Assembly (NCBI GenBank): GCA_030430155.1
Contig: JAUIFV010000032.1
Location: 1-35,889, forward strand
Source: Gammaproteobacteria bacterium
GTDB taxonomy: Bacteria; Pseudomonadota; Gammaproteobacteria; Xanthomonadales; SZUA-5
DNA: 35,889 nucleotides
Reading direction: 5' to 3'
A program made the translations under genes and the position numbers. The notes beneath the pieces are model-generated. The model was not told where the DNA came from. It searched no databases and worked only from the letters and a program-made list of their open reading frames with translations. Below, one piece after another: positions 7,074 to 15,473 of the stretch (positions are counted from its first letter, which is position 1; each line of letters begins with the position of its first letter).

Positions 7074-7795
7074 GCCTGACCCCGGCCAAGCTGACCACCT
7101 TCGTGCTGGGCGGAGCCTGCGGGCTGCTGCTGCTGATCGCGCTGCTGCAGACCGCCGGCATCGGCGCCGGCTACAGCCTGCGCGAGCCGCCGGAGGTGGC
7201 CAGCCTGGATCCGCAGCTGCAGCAGCGCTTGATCAGCGTGGAGACCGAGCTGCCCTCCTATGGCGAGTTTGCCGAGGTCGAGCAGCGGCCGCTGTTCAGC
7301 GCCGATCGCCGGCCGCAGCCGATTGCGCCGCCGCCATCACCAAACAATGAGCCGCCGCCTCCCGTGGTGCCGCTGAACGCCACGCTGGCCGGCATCGTGC
7401 TCACCCCGACCACTCGCGTGGCGCTGGTGCGCGATGACGGCACGCAGCAGGTTAGCCGCATCCATGAGGGGATGCCGCTGCCCGGGGAACTGGCCGGTTG
7501 GCGACTGAAGGAACTTAGTGCGCGCAATGCCGTCTTTGATGGGGGTTCGCAGGGCGAGGCCGAGCTCAAGCTCGACCCGGCCGCCGATGCTCCGCCGGCG
7601 CCGCCGCCACCTCCGGCGGCGCCGGCAACGCCCGGCAACCCGCCGGTCGCGCCTGATCCGGCCAAGGAAACGGCGCAGACTCAACAGCAGGCCAACGACG
7701 CCGCCGCGCGTGAGGCCGAGGTGCGACGGATTATCGAAGAGCGGCGACGTCAGATGCGCGAAGAAGCCGAGCGCATGAATCGCGACAAGAAATGA
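7070..7795 (+). CDS. gspN: GspN/GspC-type T2SS connector (XpsN-like)
   Basis: A bitopic inner-membrane protein of 241 residues between gspM and gspD, the place of xpsN in Xanthomonas, whose product plays the GspC role of joining the inner platform to the secretin. One N-terminal membrane helix (about 8-30) is followed by a homology-region-like domain: EQRPLFSADRRPQP, a Pro-rich linker, then LNATLAGIVLTPTTRVALVR and IHEGMPLPGELAGWRLKEL. After that comes a Pro-rich run (APPPPPAAPATPGNPP) and a highly charged helix ending RRQMREEAERMNRDKK in place of a PDZ domain. Its start overlaps the gspM stop, and its stop overlaps the gspD start. Confidence 0.85.
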   Translation: MSLTPAKLTTFVLGGACGLLLLIALLQTAGIGAGYSLREPPEVASLDPQLQQRLISVETELPSYGEFAEVEQRPLFSADRRPQPIAPPPSPNNEPPPPVVPLNATLAGIVLTPTTRVALVRDDGTQQVSRIHEGMPLPGELAGWRLKELSARNAVFDGGSQGEAELKLDPAADAPPAPPPPPAAPATPGNPPVAPDPAKETAQTQQQANDAAAREAEVRRIIEERRRQMREEAERMNRDKK

Positions 7796-10149
7796 AGAAA
7801 GGGTACGGAGTGACTAGATTTCTCGCCAAGCTCGGCACTTTTGCCGCGATTGTGCTGCTGTTGAGCAGCTGTGCATCGACCAATCAGCCAGGTGGTTTTG
7901 CTGGCGATACCCGCGATGATGCCGACGACACGGCGGTACTGGCCCGTTCGGTGGTCGCCCCTGAACGCAACCGCCGGCCAGCCGACGCGGTCGAGGACGA
8001 CAGTGCCGATGAGGATTCGGACGGTACCGGTTTCGTGCAGCGCGGGACCGGTGAGCTGATTGACAGTCGCGCCGCCTCAAGGCCCCGACCGCCGGTTCCC
8101 ACCGATGGCGATATCACCTTCAATTTCGAAGGCGCGGGTATTCCCGAAGTGGTCAAGGTGATCCTGGGTGATTTGCTGCAGGAGAACTACGTCATTGCTC
8201 CGGGTGTCGGTGGGCAGGTCACCTTCTCCACTGCCAAGCCGGTCAATTCCGATCAGGCGATGGGCATCCTGGAAATGCTGTTGGCCTGGAACAACGCGAC
8301 TTTGATCTTCCAGGAAGGTCGATACGTTGTGGTCCCGACCGCCAACGCCGTGCAGGGCAATCTGTCGCCGCGCATTGGCCGTGCCAATGCCGCCCGTGGC
8401 TACGAAGTACGCGCTATTCCCTTGGAGTTCGTTTCGGCCACCGAGATGGAGAAACTGCTGCAGCCCTACGCGCGACCCGGCTCGGTGTTGCGTGCCGACG
8501 ACCAGCGCGGATTGATCGTGCTGGCGGGTACGAGGTCGGAGCTGCTTAGCTATATGTCGACCATCGAGGTCTTCGATGTCGATTGGCTGGCCGGAATGTC
8601 GATCGGGTTGTTTCCCCTGGACGTGGTCGAAGCCGATGATCTGATTACCGAGCTTGAGGCGGTATTCAGTGGTGAGGAAGGATCGCCGCTGGCCGGTTTG
8701 CTCAAGTTCCAGGCCATTGAACGGCTCAACGCGATCATGGTGATCACACCCAACGCCTACTATTTGGACCAAGTGGAATCGTGGATCGAACGTCTTGATC
8801 GGGCGGGTAACGATGCCGGTGCTCGCCTGTTCGTCTACGACGTGAAGAACGTCAATGCGCTCGATCTGGCTGATCGACTCAACGACATCTTTGGCAGCGA
8901 AGGCGGCCGCACCGGCAGCTCAACCTCGGCAGCCGGCGAGGTCGCCCCTGGCCTTGGGCGCGTTGAACTGCAAAGCACCAGTGGACGCAGCATCAACAGC
9001 AGCAGCATCGGCAACACCCAGCGCTTTCAGCGGCAGCTGGGGTCTGGCGGCGCACCGCTGGCCCAGGAGGGCGGTGGCGATGCCGCTCAATCCAGTTCTG
9101 CGGCGCCGGCGAGCGCGGCCGGCGCTCAGGAAGGACTGGTTCTATTCGATGCCGAGGATGTCCGCATCACTGCCGTCGAGGAGAATAATCAGCTGCTGAT
9201 CCGGTCGACGCCTGCCCAGTACGAAACAATCAAGAGCGCAATCGAGAAGCTCGATACGGTGCCGCTGCAGGTCCACATCGAGGCCAAGATCCTCGATGTC
9301 ACGCTCAACGACAACCTGAATTATGGCGTGGATTGGTATCTGGACGGCGCCGTCGGCCAGGCAGATGATGGTTCACTGCTCAGTCTGGGGCCGGACGCCG
9401 AAGGTGCCAATGTCGGTTTGGGCAGCATTGGTTCGACTGCAGGCCGGATTACTCGCACCGGCGCGACCTGGCTGTTCGACGGCGCTGATGCGCGAGCGTT
9501 GGTCACTCTGCTCGACAGTCAGAGCGAGACCAAAGTGCTCTCCTCGCCGTCTTTGATGGTGCTTAACAACAAGCAGGCGAGCATCAACGTCGGTCAGCAG
9601 ATTCCGATCACCAGCGCCATCGTCAACACCGGCGTGGGCGGAACCAGCAATCAGGTCAACCAGTACCGCGATACCGGCATCACCCTCAATGTCGTCCCGC
9701 GAGTGAATCCCGGAGGGCTGGTCTTCCTGGAGATCCAACAAGAGCAGAGCGACCCGCAAAACCTTTCTTCGACCAATCCGCCGATCAATCAGAAGGTCCT
9801 GCAGACCGAGGTTGCCGTTCAGAGCGGTCAAACGGTCCTGCTCGGCGGCTTGATTCGTCAGACCGACGATACCGGTTCGGACGGGGTTCCATTGCTTAGC
9901 CGGATACCCTTCTTCGGGGCCTTGTTTGGACAACAGAGCAAGACCGTAGCGCGCAGCGAACTGGTCGTCCTGCTCACCCCGACTGTGATTCGCAACCAAG
10001 CCGAAGCTGCCGAGTTGACCTTGGAGTATCAGAAGCGGCTCAAGGGTCTAGAGCCGCTGCTTAGGGAACAGTTGGAGCAGGAGCGCGCCCGCAACGCCGC
10101 TCGCGAGGCCTTGCAGCAACCCGAACCCGTATTGGAATCCACGGAATAG
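7792..10149 (+). CDS. gspD: GspD, T2SS outer-membrane secretin (lipoprotein)
   Basis: The secretin forms the outer-membrane channel of the T2SS. The 785-residue product has a lipobox (LLLSSC, Cys27), as in XpsD, so it is probably lipidated without a separate pilotin. A GTG at 7810 would make a more compact signal peptide and is a possible start. Domain order: acidic low-complexity region 30-100, N0 from about 105 (DITFNFEGAGIPEVVKVILG), N1 about 202-265, N2 about 267-345, N3 from about 344 but split by a Ser/Gly-rich insertion (about 366-455), then the secretin domain to about 745 (VLSSPSLMVLNNKQASINVG, TGITLNVVPRVNPGG, LLGGLIRQTDD, VPLLSRIPFFGALFG, ELVVLLTPTVI). It closes the T2SS gene set. 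Confidence 0.97.
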   Translation: MKKGYGVTRFLAKLGTFAAIVLLLSSCASTNQPGGFAGDTRDDADDTAVLARSVVAPERNRRPADAVEDDSADEDSDGTGFVQRGTGELIDSRAASRPRPPVPTDGDITFNFEGAGIPEVVKVILGDLLQENYVIAPGVGGQVTFSTAKPVNSDQAMGILEMLLAWNNATLIFQEGRYVVVPTANAVQGNLSPRIGRANAARGYEVRAIPLEFVSATEMEKLLQPYARPGSVLRADDQRGLIVLAGTRSELLSYMSTIEVFDVDWLAGMSIGLFPLDVVEADDLITELEAVFSGEEGSPLAGLLKFQAIERLNAIMVITPNAYYLDQVESWIERLDRAGNDAGARLFVYDVKNVNALDLADRLNDIFGSEGGRTGSSTSAAGEVAPGLGRVELQSTSGRSINSSSIGNTQRFQRQLGSGGAPLAQEGGGDAAQSSSAAPASAAGAQEGLVLFDAEDVRITAVEENNQLLIRSTPAQYETIKSAIEKLDTVPLQVHIEAKILDVTLNDNLNYGVDWYLDGAVGQADDGSLLSLGPDAEGANVGLGSIGSTAGRITRTGATWLFDGADARALVTLLDSQSETKVLSSPSLMVLNNKQASINVGQQIPITSAIVNTGVGGTSNQVNQYRDTGITLNVVPRVNPGGLVFLEIQQEQSDPQNLSSTNPPINQKVLQTEVAVQSGQTVLLGGLIRQTDDTGSDGVPLLSRIPFFGALFGQQSKTVARSELVVLLTPTVIRNQAEAAELTLEYQKRLKGLEPLLREQLEQERARNAAREALQQPEPVLESTE

Positions 10150-10188
10150 CCCGGTCGGACCACACAGTCACACCTTCAGGAGAAAATC

Positions 10189-10659
10189 ATGAATCGTTCC
10201 TCTATCGGCACCGCTATGGCCGGGCTCAGTGCCGCCCTGCTGCTCAGCGCCTGCGGTGGCTCCGGCCCCAGCGCCACCGTGCGTCCGGATGCGGCGCCGG
10301 CCCAGCCCAGCGCGCAGGCCGAAGAGATCGTCCGCGAGCGGGCCGGCGAGCGCTGGGCCCATCTGATCGCGCGTACCCCGGGTGAGGCCTATGCCTATCT
10401 GTCGCCCGGCTACCGCGAGCTGATCAGCAAAGAAGAATACGAACGCACCGTGCTGGTACGCCCGGTGAAGTGGAAAGCGGCGCAGGTCAGCGGCGTGTCC
10501 TGCGAAGATATCGTTTGCGAGGTTCACCTCGAGATCGATTACACCCTGCGGATGCCAGTCCAAGGGGTGGGTGCGGTGTCCAGTCGAAGTGTGCAAAAAG
10601 AAAAGTGGGTATCTTCGGGCGGACAGTGGTATCTTGTACCCAGTGAGGAAGGTCACTAG
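10189..10659 (+). CDS. Small putative lipoprotein
   Basis: A 156-residue protein starting 39 bp after gspD, with a good ribosome binding site (AGGAGA). The N-terminus (MNRSSIGTAMAGLSAALLLS followed by ACGG) is a lipoprotein signal with Cys at about residue 23. The rest is a small globular domain (AEEIVRERAGERWAHLIA, EAYAYLSPGYRELISKEEYE, VSCEDIVCEVHLEIDYTL) with two cysteines in SCEDIVC and a final GGQWYLVPSEEGH. The pattern of a helix followed by strands is reminiscent of small NTF2-like lipoproteins, but I do not recognise a named family. It may be co-transcribed with gspD. Function unknown. Confidence 0.85.
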   Translation: MNRSSIGTAMAGLSAALLLSACGGSGPSATVRPDAAPAQPSAQAEEIVRERAGERWAHLIARTPGEAYAYLSPGYRELISKEEYERTVLVRPVKWKAAQVSGVSCEDIVCEVHLEIDYTLRMPVQGVGAVSSRSVQKEKWVSSGGQWYLVPSEEGH

Positions 10660-10723
10660 GCCGTCCGACCTCACAAAAACTGGCTTGGAATGCTTCGTCG
10701 CCGGCGCCTTTGGGGGTCAAGTT

Positions 10724-10759
10724 GTGAGGAAACATGCGATTTTTTCGCATGTTCATCAC
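10724..10759 (+). promoter_or_regulatory. Stem-loop between the lipoprotein gene and a secreted protein gene
   Basis: AACATGCGA (10731-10739) pairs with TCGCATGTT (10745-10753) around a five-T loop, and the flanks GTGA and TCAC extend the stem past a small internal mismatch. There is no T-tract after it, so it is not a classical terminator. It may end the upstream message, or act as an operator or leader element for the strongly expressed gene at 10904. Confidence 0.55.
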
Positions 10760-10778
10760 AGCGGAAGCCAATTGGTTA

Positions 10779-10808
10779 TTGCGTCGTGCGTTCGGGGTCG
10801 TCTAAACT
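10779..10808 (+). promoter_or_regulatory. Possible sigma-70 promoter for the 10904 gene
   Basis: TTGCGT (10779-10784) and TAAACT (10803-10808) are separated by 18 bp, which would give an untranslated leader of nearly 90 nt before ATG 10904. The match to consensus is only moderate. I propose it because the gene appears strongly expressed and needs its own promoter. Confidence 0.3.
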
Positions 10809-10903
10809 AACTGCGCTCTCGCGTGTCTCGCGTCCACAAGGGTCTTGTGCCCGCATACTAGCGAGAGGCGTAAAGCGAAGCCCTGTACCTTTGGAGTGCT
10901 GAA

Positions 10904-12541
10904 ATGAGAAAGAATCCTCTTGCTAGCGCGTTGGCTGCTGCCGCAGTTGGCGTCGTGGGCGTGGCGAATATTTCAAACGCCGTGACCCTGAACCCGGACG
11001 GCGTTGGCCAGGTCCTGGTTTACCCGTACTACTCCAGCAACGCTGGTAACGACACCCTGATCTCCGTGGTCAACACCACCGCGAACTCGAAGGCTGTCAA
11101 GGTCCGTTTCCTCGAGGCTCTGAACAGCCGCGAAGTGCTGGACTTCAACCTGTACCTGTCCGAGTACGACGTGTGGGCCGCCGCGGTTACCCGTGGTCCG
11201 GCCGCTGCTGGTGCCCCGGCTGGCGGTAACTTCGCCGACCGTTCGGTGCTGGTCGTTGCCACCCCGGAAGATCCGGAAAACAGCCCGCTGATCGACGATT
11301 CGGAAGACACCTGCACGGTGCCCCCGACCTCGACCAGCAGCCTGTACACCAACAACCCGACCTTCGCTGACGGCCGCGTCTTCGTGCCGTTCCGCGAGCA
11401 GGCCGCCTTTGCTGATCCGGGTCCGGACAGCATTGACCGCCTGAACGAAGGTTATGTCGAGATGATCGAAATGGCCACCATCCCCGATGGCAGCCTGGTT
11501 GACGCCTTCGTGACCCACGTGTTGGGTGAGCCGGGCGGCTGCTTGGTGCTGGAAGAGGCATGGCGTACTGGCCAGAGCGGTGGTGTCACCGGCTTCCTGG
11601 GTCTGTTTGCCAACGCTGGTCAGGATCCGAACGCCGGCCTGTTGCCGCCGTCTGGTGGCCTGTTCGGTGGCGGTGCTGTCATCAACGTTGCTGACGGTGC
11701 GTACTACAACTACAACGCTGACGCGCTGGACGCGTTCTCCGGCGTTGCCGACCACACTGCCCCGGGTTCCATCGAGCCCAACCTGGCCGACGTGAACGAC
11801 GGCCCGGGTACCGGCACCGCGACCTCGCGCGTGTTCATCAACGGTCAGACCGTTGTCTCGGTTTGGGGTGCTGGCGGCGCGACCGGTAACACCACCACCA
11901 ACGGCCGTATCGACGCGGTTTCCCACGTCTTTGCGCTGGATCACCTGTACAACGAGTACACCACCGAGCGCGCCCTGGGCGCCGCTTCCGAGTGGGTGCT
12001 GACCTTCCCGACCAAGGCTTTCTACGTCGACGGTCAGCGTTACGCTCCGGCCCCGAAGGCTCCGTTCACCCGTTCCTTCGGTTCCGCTGGTGCATGTGAG
12101 CCGGTGGCGATCACCGTCTACGATCGTGAGGAAGACTTCCTGCAGATCGTGTCCTTCTCGCCGCCGAATCCGGCTGGTCTGGTGTTCTGCTGGGAGGCTC
12201 AGGTCCTCAGCTTCAACCAGGCTGCTGGTGCTAGCGCCGTGCTGGGCTCCAACTTCAAGGCCAACATCAACACCCGCGTTACCATCAACGGTATCGATCA
12301 GCAGGTGTTCGAGAAGGGCTGGGTTGATATCGACTTCGGTAGCAACCACGCGTCTCGCGTCTCCAACGACCTGGACGTGTTCTTCGGTCTGCCGGTCACC
12401 GGCTTCTGGGCCATCCGCGTTGAGAACGCGTTTGCTGGTCCGGCCGCTGGCGACGCCGGCAACTACGGCGGCCTGAACCGTCACCGTGGTTCGCGTCTGT
12501 GCGAAGGCCAGGAGACGGTCAACCCGACCTGCCTCGACTAA
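10904..12541 (+). CDS. Abundant secreted protein of unknown function
   Basis: A 545-residue exported protein. The signal peptide (about residues 1-26, ending NISNA) is followed by VTLNPDGVGQVLVYPYYSSN, VVNTTANSKAVKVRFLEALN and SREVLDFNLYLSEYDVWAAA. I recognise this N-terminal pattern from uncharacterised secreted proteins of gammaproteobacteria, but no function is known to me. There are no membrane helices after the signal and no catalytic motif. Codon choice is striking: it favours CTG, AAC, GAC, GGT, GCT and CGT much more than neighbouring genes do, the signature of very high expression. A GGAG box precedes the ATG, and a perfect rho-independent terminator follows about 40 bp after the stop, so it is a single-gene transcript. 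It is a plausible surface or envelope protein and a candidate T2SS client (inference). Confidence 0.88.
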   Translation: MRKNPLASALAAAAVGVVGVANISNAVTLNPDGVGQVLVYPYYSSNAGNDTLISVVNTTANSKAVKVRFLEALNSREVLDFNLYLSEYDVWAAAVTRGPAAAGAPAGGNFADRSVLVVATPEDPENSPLIDDSEDTCTVPPTSTSSLYTNNPTFADGRVFVPFREQAAFADPGPDSIDRLNEGYVEMIEMATIPDGSLVDAFVTHVLGEPGGCLVLEEAWRTGQSGGVTGFLGLFANAGQDPNAGLLPPSGGLFGGGAVINVADGAYYNYNADALDAFSGVADHTAPGSIEPNLADVNDGPGTGTATSRVFINGQTVVSVWGAGGATGNTTTNGRIDAVSHVFALDHLYNEYTTERALGAASEWVLTFPTKAFYVDGQRYAPAPKAPFTRSFGSAGACEPVAITVYDREEDFLQIVSFSPPNPAGLVFCWEAQVLSFNQAAGASAVLGSNFKANINTRVTINGIDQQVFEKGWVDIDFGSNHASRVSNDLDVFFGLPVTGFWAIRVENAFAGPAAGDAGNYGGLNRHRGSRLCEGQETVNPTCLD

Positions 12542-12583
12542 TATCGAGCAGAATCGGGCTGTCCAAGCCTGAGCGGTAAATTG

Positions 12584-12616
12584 GGGCCCCTTAGACATCT
12601 AAGGGGCCCTTTTTTT
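12584..12616 (+). terminator. Rho-independent terminator of the 10904 gene
   Basis: A perfect 12-bp stem, GGGCCCCTTAGA with TCTAAGGGGCCC, around a two-base loop CA, followed by seven T (12610-12616). It lies 43 bp after the stop of the highly expressed secreted-protein gene. Confidence 0.95.
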
Positions 12617-12653
12617 ATGTATAGTTAGTGGAATTCGGACCAAGTTGGACACG

Positions 12654-14039
12654 ATGACTCTTAAAAATCGCCGCAGTATTTCCCTTGGCAAGTCGATGCT
12701 GGCCCTGTTCGTCACCATGGCCGCATCCTTGAGCTTCTCTGCTGCTCATGCGCAGAGCACGATGACCATCGACGGAAATTGTTCCTTTACCCTGTCGACC
12801 TCGACTACGACTCCGGCCGTGCAGGTCAACCCCGCGACCGGTAACGTCACCGTCAACAGCCAATCGGGTGTGGCCTGCTCACCGGCATCGGCTACGTTGA
12901 ACGTGCCGTCCACCGTGGCTGTGGGACAAAGCTTTACCGCCTCTTGGACCTCAAGCGGCACCACCTCTTGCAACACCAGCGGCGGCATCGCCGGCTGGCC
13001 GGCCACGGGCCGCCCCGTCACCGGCTCACAGATCCTGACTGCCCCCGGTACCCCGCAAACCGTCAATTTCACCCTCAGCTGTGTGACTGGTGGAACGCCG
13101 GTTACCGACACCAAAACGGTCCAGTTCACCGGAACCGCTTCGGTGAACCTCACCGCGCCAACTCAATCGCCGGTCAGTCAATCATTCACCCTCAGCTGGT
13201 CCTCTACCGGAACCACCAGTTGCACGCCCACCGGTGGCACTGGAACCGCATGGGCAAGCCAGAGCATCGGTACCAGCGGCAGTGTCAACTTGACCGGGCC
13301 AGCTAACCCCGGGAACGTGCTCTTCGGTATTACTTGCAATACCGGTTCCGGCACTGTAGCTGACAACGAAACCATACAGTTCACCGATATCGACCCGGGC
13401 TGCGGCGGCGTGACCCTGCCACCCAACGTTGGCGGCTTCGCCCAGCAAACGTGGAGCACTCGCTACGGCGGGCAGTTCCCGCTGGTCTATTCCACCAACG
13501 TCAACTTCAATGTCAGCAGCGGTCAGGGCTTGCGCTTGGCCATTACGCCGACCGTGCCGACCAACGGGGATTCGGCCAACGGCACCTTGACCTACAACGA
13601 GGCCAGCGGCGTACCCCGCGCTGGTTTCATGACCATCAGCCGCTGCCCGGGTGATTTCCGTATCAACATACTCAACCAGCCTGCCGGCTGCGACGGTGTG
13701 TTCACGCCATGCACCACGCGCTGTCACACCGGACCGGAAGCCTCCGGTCAGCTGAGCTTGAGCTTCCGCCTGCAGGGCACCGCCAACAACGTCTGCAACA
13801 TCACCCCCGGCGTGCCGCACTTCGTCAATATTCACTTCGGCGGCACCTCCACGCCGGGTCCGGATGGCGCCTTCTGCGGCGGAGCGCAGTGCGCAATCAT
13901 CGGCGGCACCCAGGAGTTCTTCAGCCGTGAGTCCCTGGCCCTGCAGTGGCTGGAGGGCGATATGCTCGGTCTGAGCGAACCAGAGCCGAAGGTGATCAGC
14001 CTGCCTCTGGAAGCGCTGACCATCACTCCGGATCCCTGA
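12654..14039 (+). CDS. Secreted protein with two Ig-like repeats
   Basis: A 461-residue exported protein from ATG 12654 (an in-frame TTG nine bases earlier is less likely). The signal peptide ends at about AHA-Q (33/34). Two repeated Ig-like domains follow, at about 78-160 and 161-245, each with the same strand-loop signature: SFTASWTSSGTTSC and SFTLSWSSTGTTSC, and each ending with VQFT or IQFT. The C-terminal half (about 250-461) is Cys-rich (CGGVTLPP, ISRCPGDF, CDGVFTPCTTRCHTGPEAS, CGGAQC) and looks like a disulfide-stabilised domain. No enzyme motif is recognised. It is flanked by terminators on both sides, so it is transcribed alone. A secreted or surface role fits; a T2SS client is possible. 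Confidence 0.85.
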   Translation: MTLKNRRSISLGKSMLALFVTMAASLSFSAAHAQSTMTIDGNCSFTLSTSTTTPAVQVNPATGNVTVNSQSGVACSPASATLNVPSTVAVGQSFTASWTSSGTTSCNTSGGIAGWPATGRPVTGSQILTAPGTPQTVNFTLSCVTGGTPVTDTKTVQFTGTASVNLTAPTQSPVSQSFTLSWSSTGTTSCTPTGGTGTAWASQSIGTSGSVNLTGPANPGNVLFGITCNTGSGTVADNETIQFTDIDPGCGGVTLPPNVGGFAQQTWSTRYGGQFPLVYSTNVNFNVSSGQGLRLAITPTVPTNGDSANGTLTYNEASGVPRAGFMTISRCPGDFRINILNQPAGCDGVFTPCTTRCHTGPEASGQLSLSFRLQGTANNVCNITPGVPHFVNIHFGGTSTPGPDGAFCGGAQCAIIGGTQEFFSRESLALQWLEGDMLGLSEPEPKVISLPLEALTITPDP

Positions 14040-14052
14040 TTCAACCGTGGTA

Positions 14053-14090
14053 CGACAAGACCCGCGCAGTCGCGCGGGTCTTGTCGTTTC
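14053..14090 (+). terminator. Rho-independent terminator after the Ig-repeat gene
   Basis: A 15-bp perfect stem, CGACAAGACCCGCGC with GCGCGGGTCTTGTCG, around a four-base loop (AGTC), followed by TTTC. The rest of the gap up to the next gene at 14332 shows no ORF I can support; it carries a CTAG-flanked stretch (14208-14293) ending in CACCACACTAGCGAC. Confidence 0.9.
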
Positions 14091-14331
14091 TGCAACGCGC
14101 AATTCCGGTCAACCCGCTCTATGCATCGCCGGAACTTTCAGCGTCGCACCGAGTCTCCACTCCGACCATCGCCAAACGCACCGTGCGCTGTAGCAATGGA
14201 GTCGGATCTAGTGATCCACGCTTGACGACGAGCAGTCGTGCCGACATAGGCAAGCCCTAGGCACACGCTCAACTCCTTGTGTCACCACACTAGCGACGCC
14301 TACTGACCGAACCAAACCAAGAGCAAAGCCC

Positions 14332-15234
14332 ATGTACCGTAAAGCCTTTGCGGCGCTGACCGTTGCCGCCAGCCTCCTGTCCTTCTCCGCCCACGCCTGC
14401 GAAGGCACCGACTGCGTCCTCGCCAGCCGTGCCGACGTCAATGTCTACCCCATCGATCTGGAGGCCAGCCTGGTTGATCTGGAGCCGGGGATGCGCGCCG
14501 GCGTGCTGAGCAAGCCAGAGCGTATCGAGCGGCTGATGGACAACGTGCTGCTCAATCGCCAGCTGGCTCAGATGGCCAAGGACGCCGGCATGGACCAGGA
14601 TCCGCTGGTACAGCGTCAGATGCTGTTGGCCGCCGAGCGCGCCCTGGCTGAACTGGCGCGCGAAAAGGAGCTGAAGAAGCGCGCCGGCCAGACCGATTTC
14701 GAGGCCTACGCGCGGGAGCAGTACGCGGTGCGCCGCGATGACCTCAAGGTCCCGCCCACCACCGTGGTGTCCCACATCCTCATAGCCACCGGCACCCTGT
14801 GTCAGGAAGACGCGCTGGCGCGCGCCAATGACGTGTTGATCAAGGCCAAGGGCGGCGCCGACTTCGATCAGTTGGTACAGGACTACTCCGATGATGATTC
14901 CAAGTCCAGCAATGCGGGCCGCATCGAAGTAAGCACCAAGGCTGCGCTGGATCCAGCATTCAAATCCGCAGCGCTGGCGTTGACCGAACCCGGCCAGCTG
15001 AGTGAGCCGGTGCTGTCCAGCTACGGCTATCACATCATCAAGATGGTCGAGCAGCGCCCGGGCATGACCCCAACCTTCGACAACGTCAAAGACGCCCTGA
15101 TGCAAAACCTGACCGCCAACTATCAGCGTCGCATCAAGGACACCCTGCTGTCGGACCTGCGCGCCGACGATCCGAGCATCAACGCCGAAGCGATGCAGAG
15201 CTTCCGAGCCCGCTTCACCCCGGATCAGCAGTAA
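14332..15234 (+). CDS. Periplasmic parvulin-type peptidyl-prolyl isomerase
   Basis: A 300-residue exported protein. The signal peptide MYRKAFAALTVAASLLSFSA ends with HA-C, so lipidation at the following Cys is conceivable but the lipobox is poor. A SurA/PpiC-like N-terminal helical region (about 55-135, SKPERIERLMDNVLLNRQLA) precedes a rotamase domain at about 140-240 with the family marks VSHILIAT, AKGGADFDQLVQDYSDDDSK, NAGRIEV, FKSAALALTEPGQLSEPV and YGYHIIKMVEQRPG. It would assist folding of exported proteins in the periplasm. It stands alone in transcription orientation, but follows two secreted-protein genes that may be clients (inference). Confidence 0.92.
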   Translation: MYRKAFAALTVAASLLSFSAHACEGTDCVLASRADVNVYPIDLEASLVDLEPGMRAGVLSKPERIERLMDNVLLNRQLAQMAKDAGMDQDPLVQRQMLLAAERALAELAREKELKKRAGQTDFEAYAREQYAVRRDDLKVPPTTVVSHILIATGTLCQEDALARANDVLIKAKGGADFDQLVQDYSDDDSKSSNAGRIEVSTKAALDPAFKSAALALTEPGQLSEPVLSSYGYHIIKMVEQRPGMTPTFDNVKDALMQNLTANYQRRIKDTLLSDLRADDPSINAEAMQSFRARFTPDQQ

Positions 15235-15266
15235 GCTAGAGCCGAAGCAGCGCCTAGAAAAGAACT

Positions 15267-15291
15267 CCGGCGCCGCCCAGCGTGGCGCCGG
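15267..15291 (+). terminator. Weak stem-loop after the isomerase gene
   Basis: CCGGCGCC (15267-15274) pairs with GGCGCCGG (15284-15291) around nine bases. No T-tract follows, so termination is uncertain. The remaining bases up to 15474 show no supported gene. Confidence 0.4.
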
Positions 15292-15473
15292 ATGGCGGCT
15301 TCGCGAAAACTCGGCGTGGCGAAGGACCAATCCGATGAATCTAGTAACGATGGATTCAATCCGAAGCGCGGCGCGACAGAAACCCATCGCTGGGCTGTGG
15401 TGATGACGAGTCGCCACGCTCCCGCAGTAAGAACCCGGCGATCGTTCTTAGGACCTTGCCTTAGCCCGTGGCC

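Noticed and set aside
10973-12598. A 541-codon minus-strand open frame opposite the secreted protein gene
   Set aside because: It mirrors the strongly biased codons of the plus-strand gene, begins past its terminator and has no recognisable protein features. The plus-strand protein has a signal peptide and known family pattern.
14208-14293. A third hairpin element bounded by CTAGTG and CACTAG
   Set aside because: Only the outer six bases are complementary and the interior does not pair, so the evidence is too weak beyond the shared right end.
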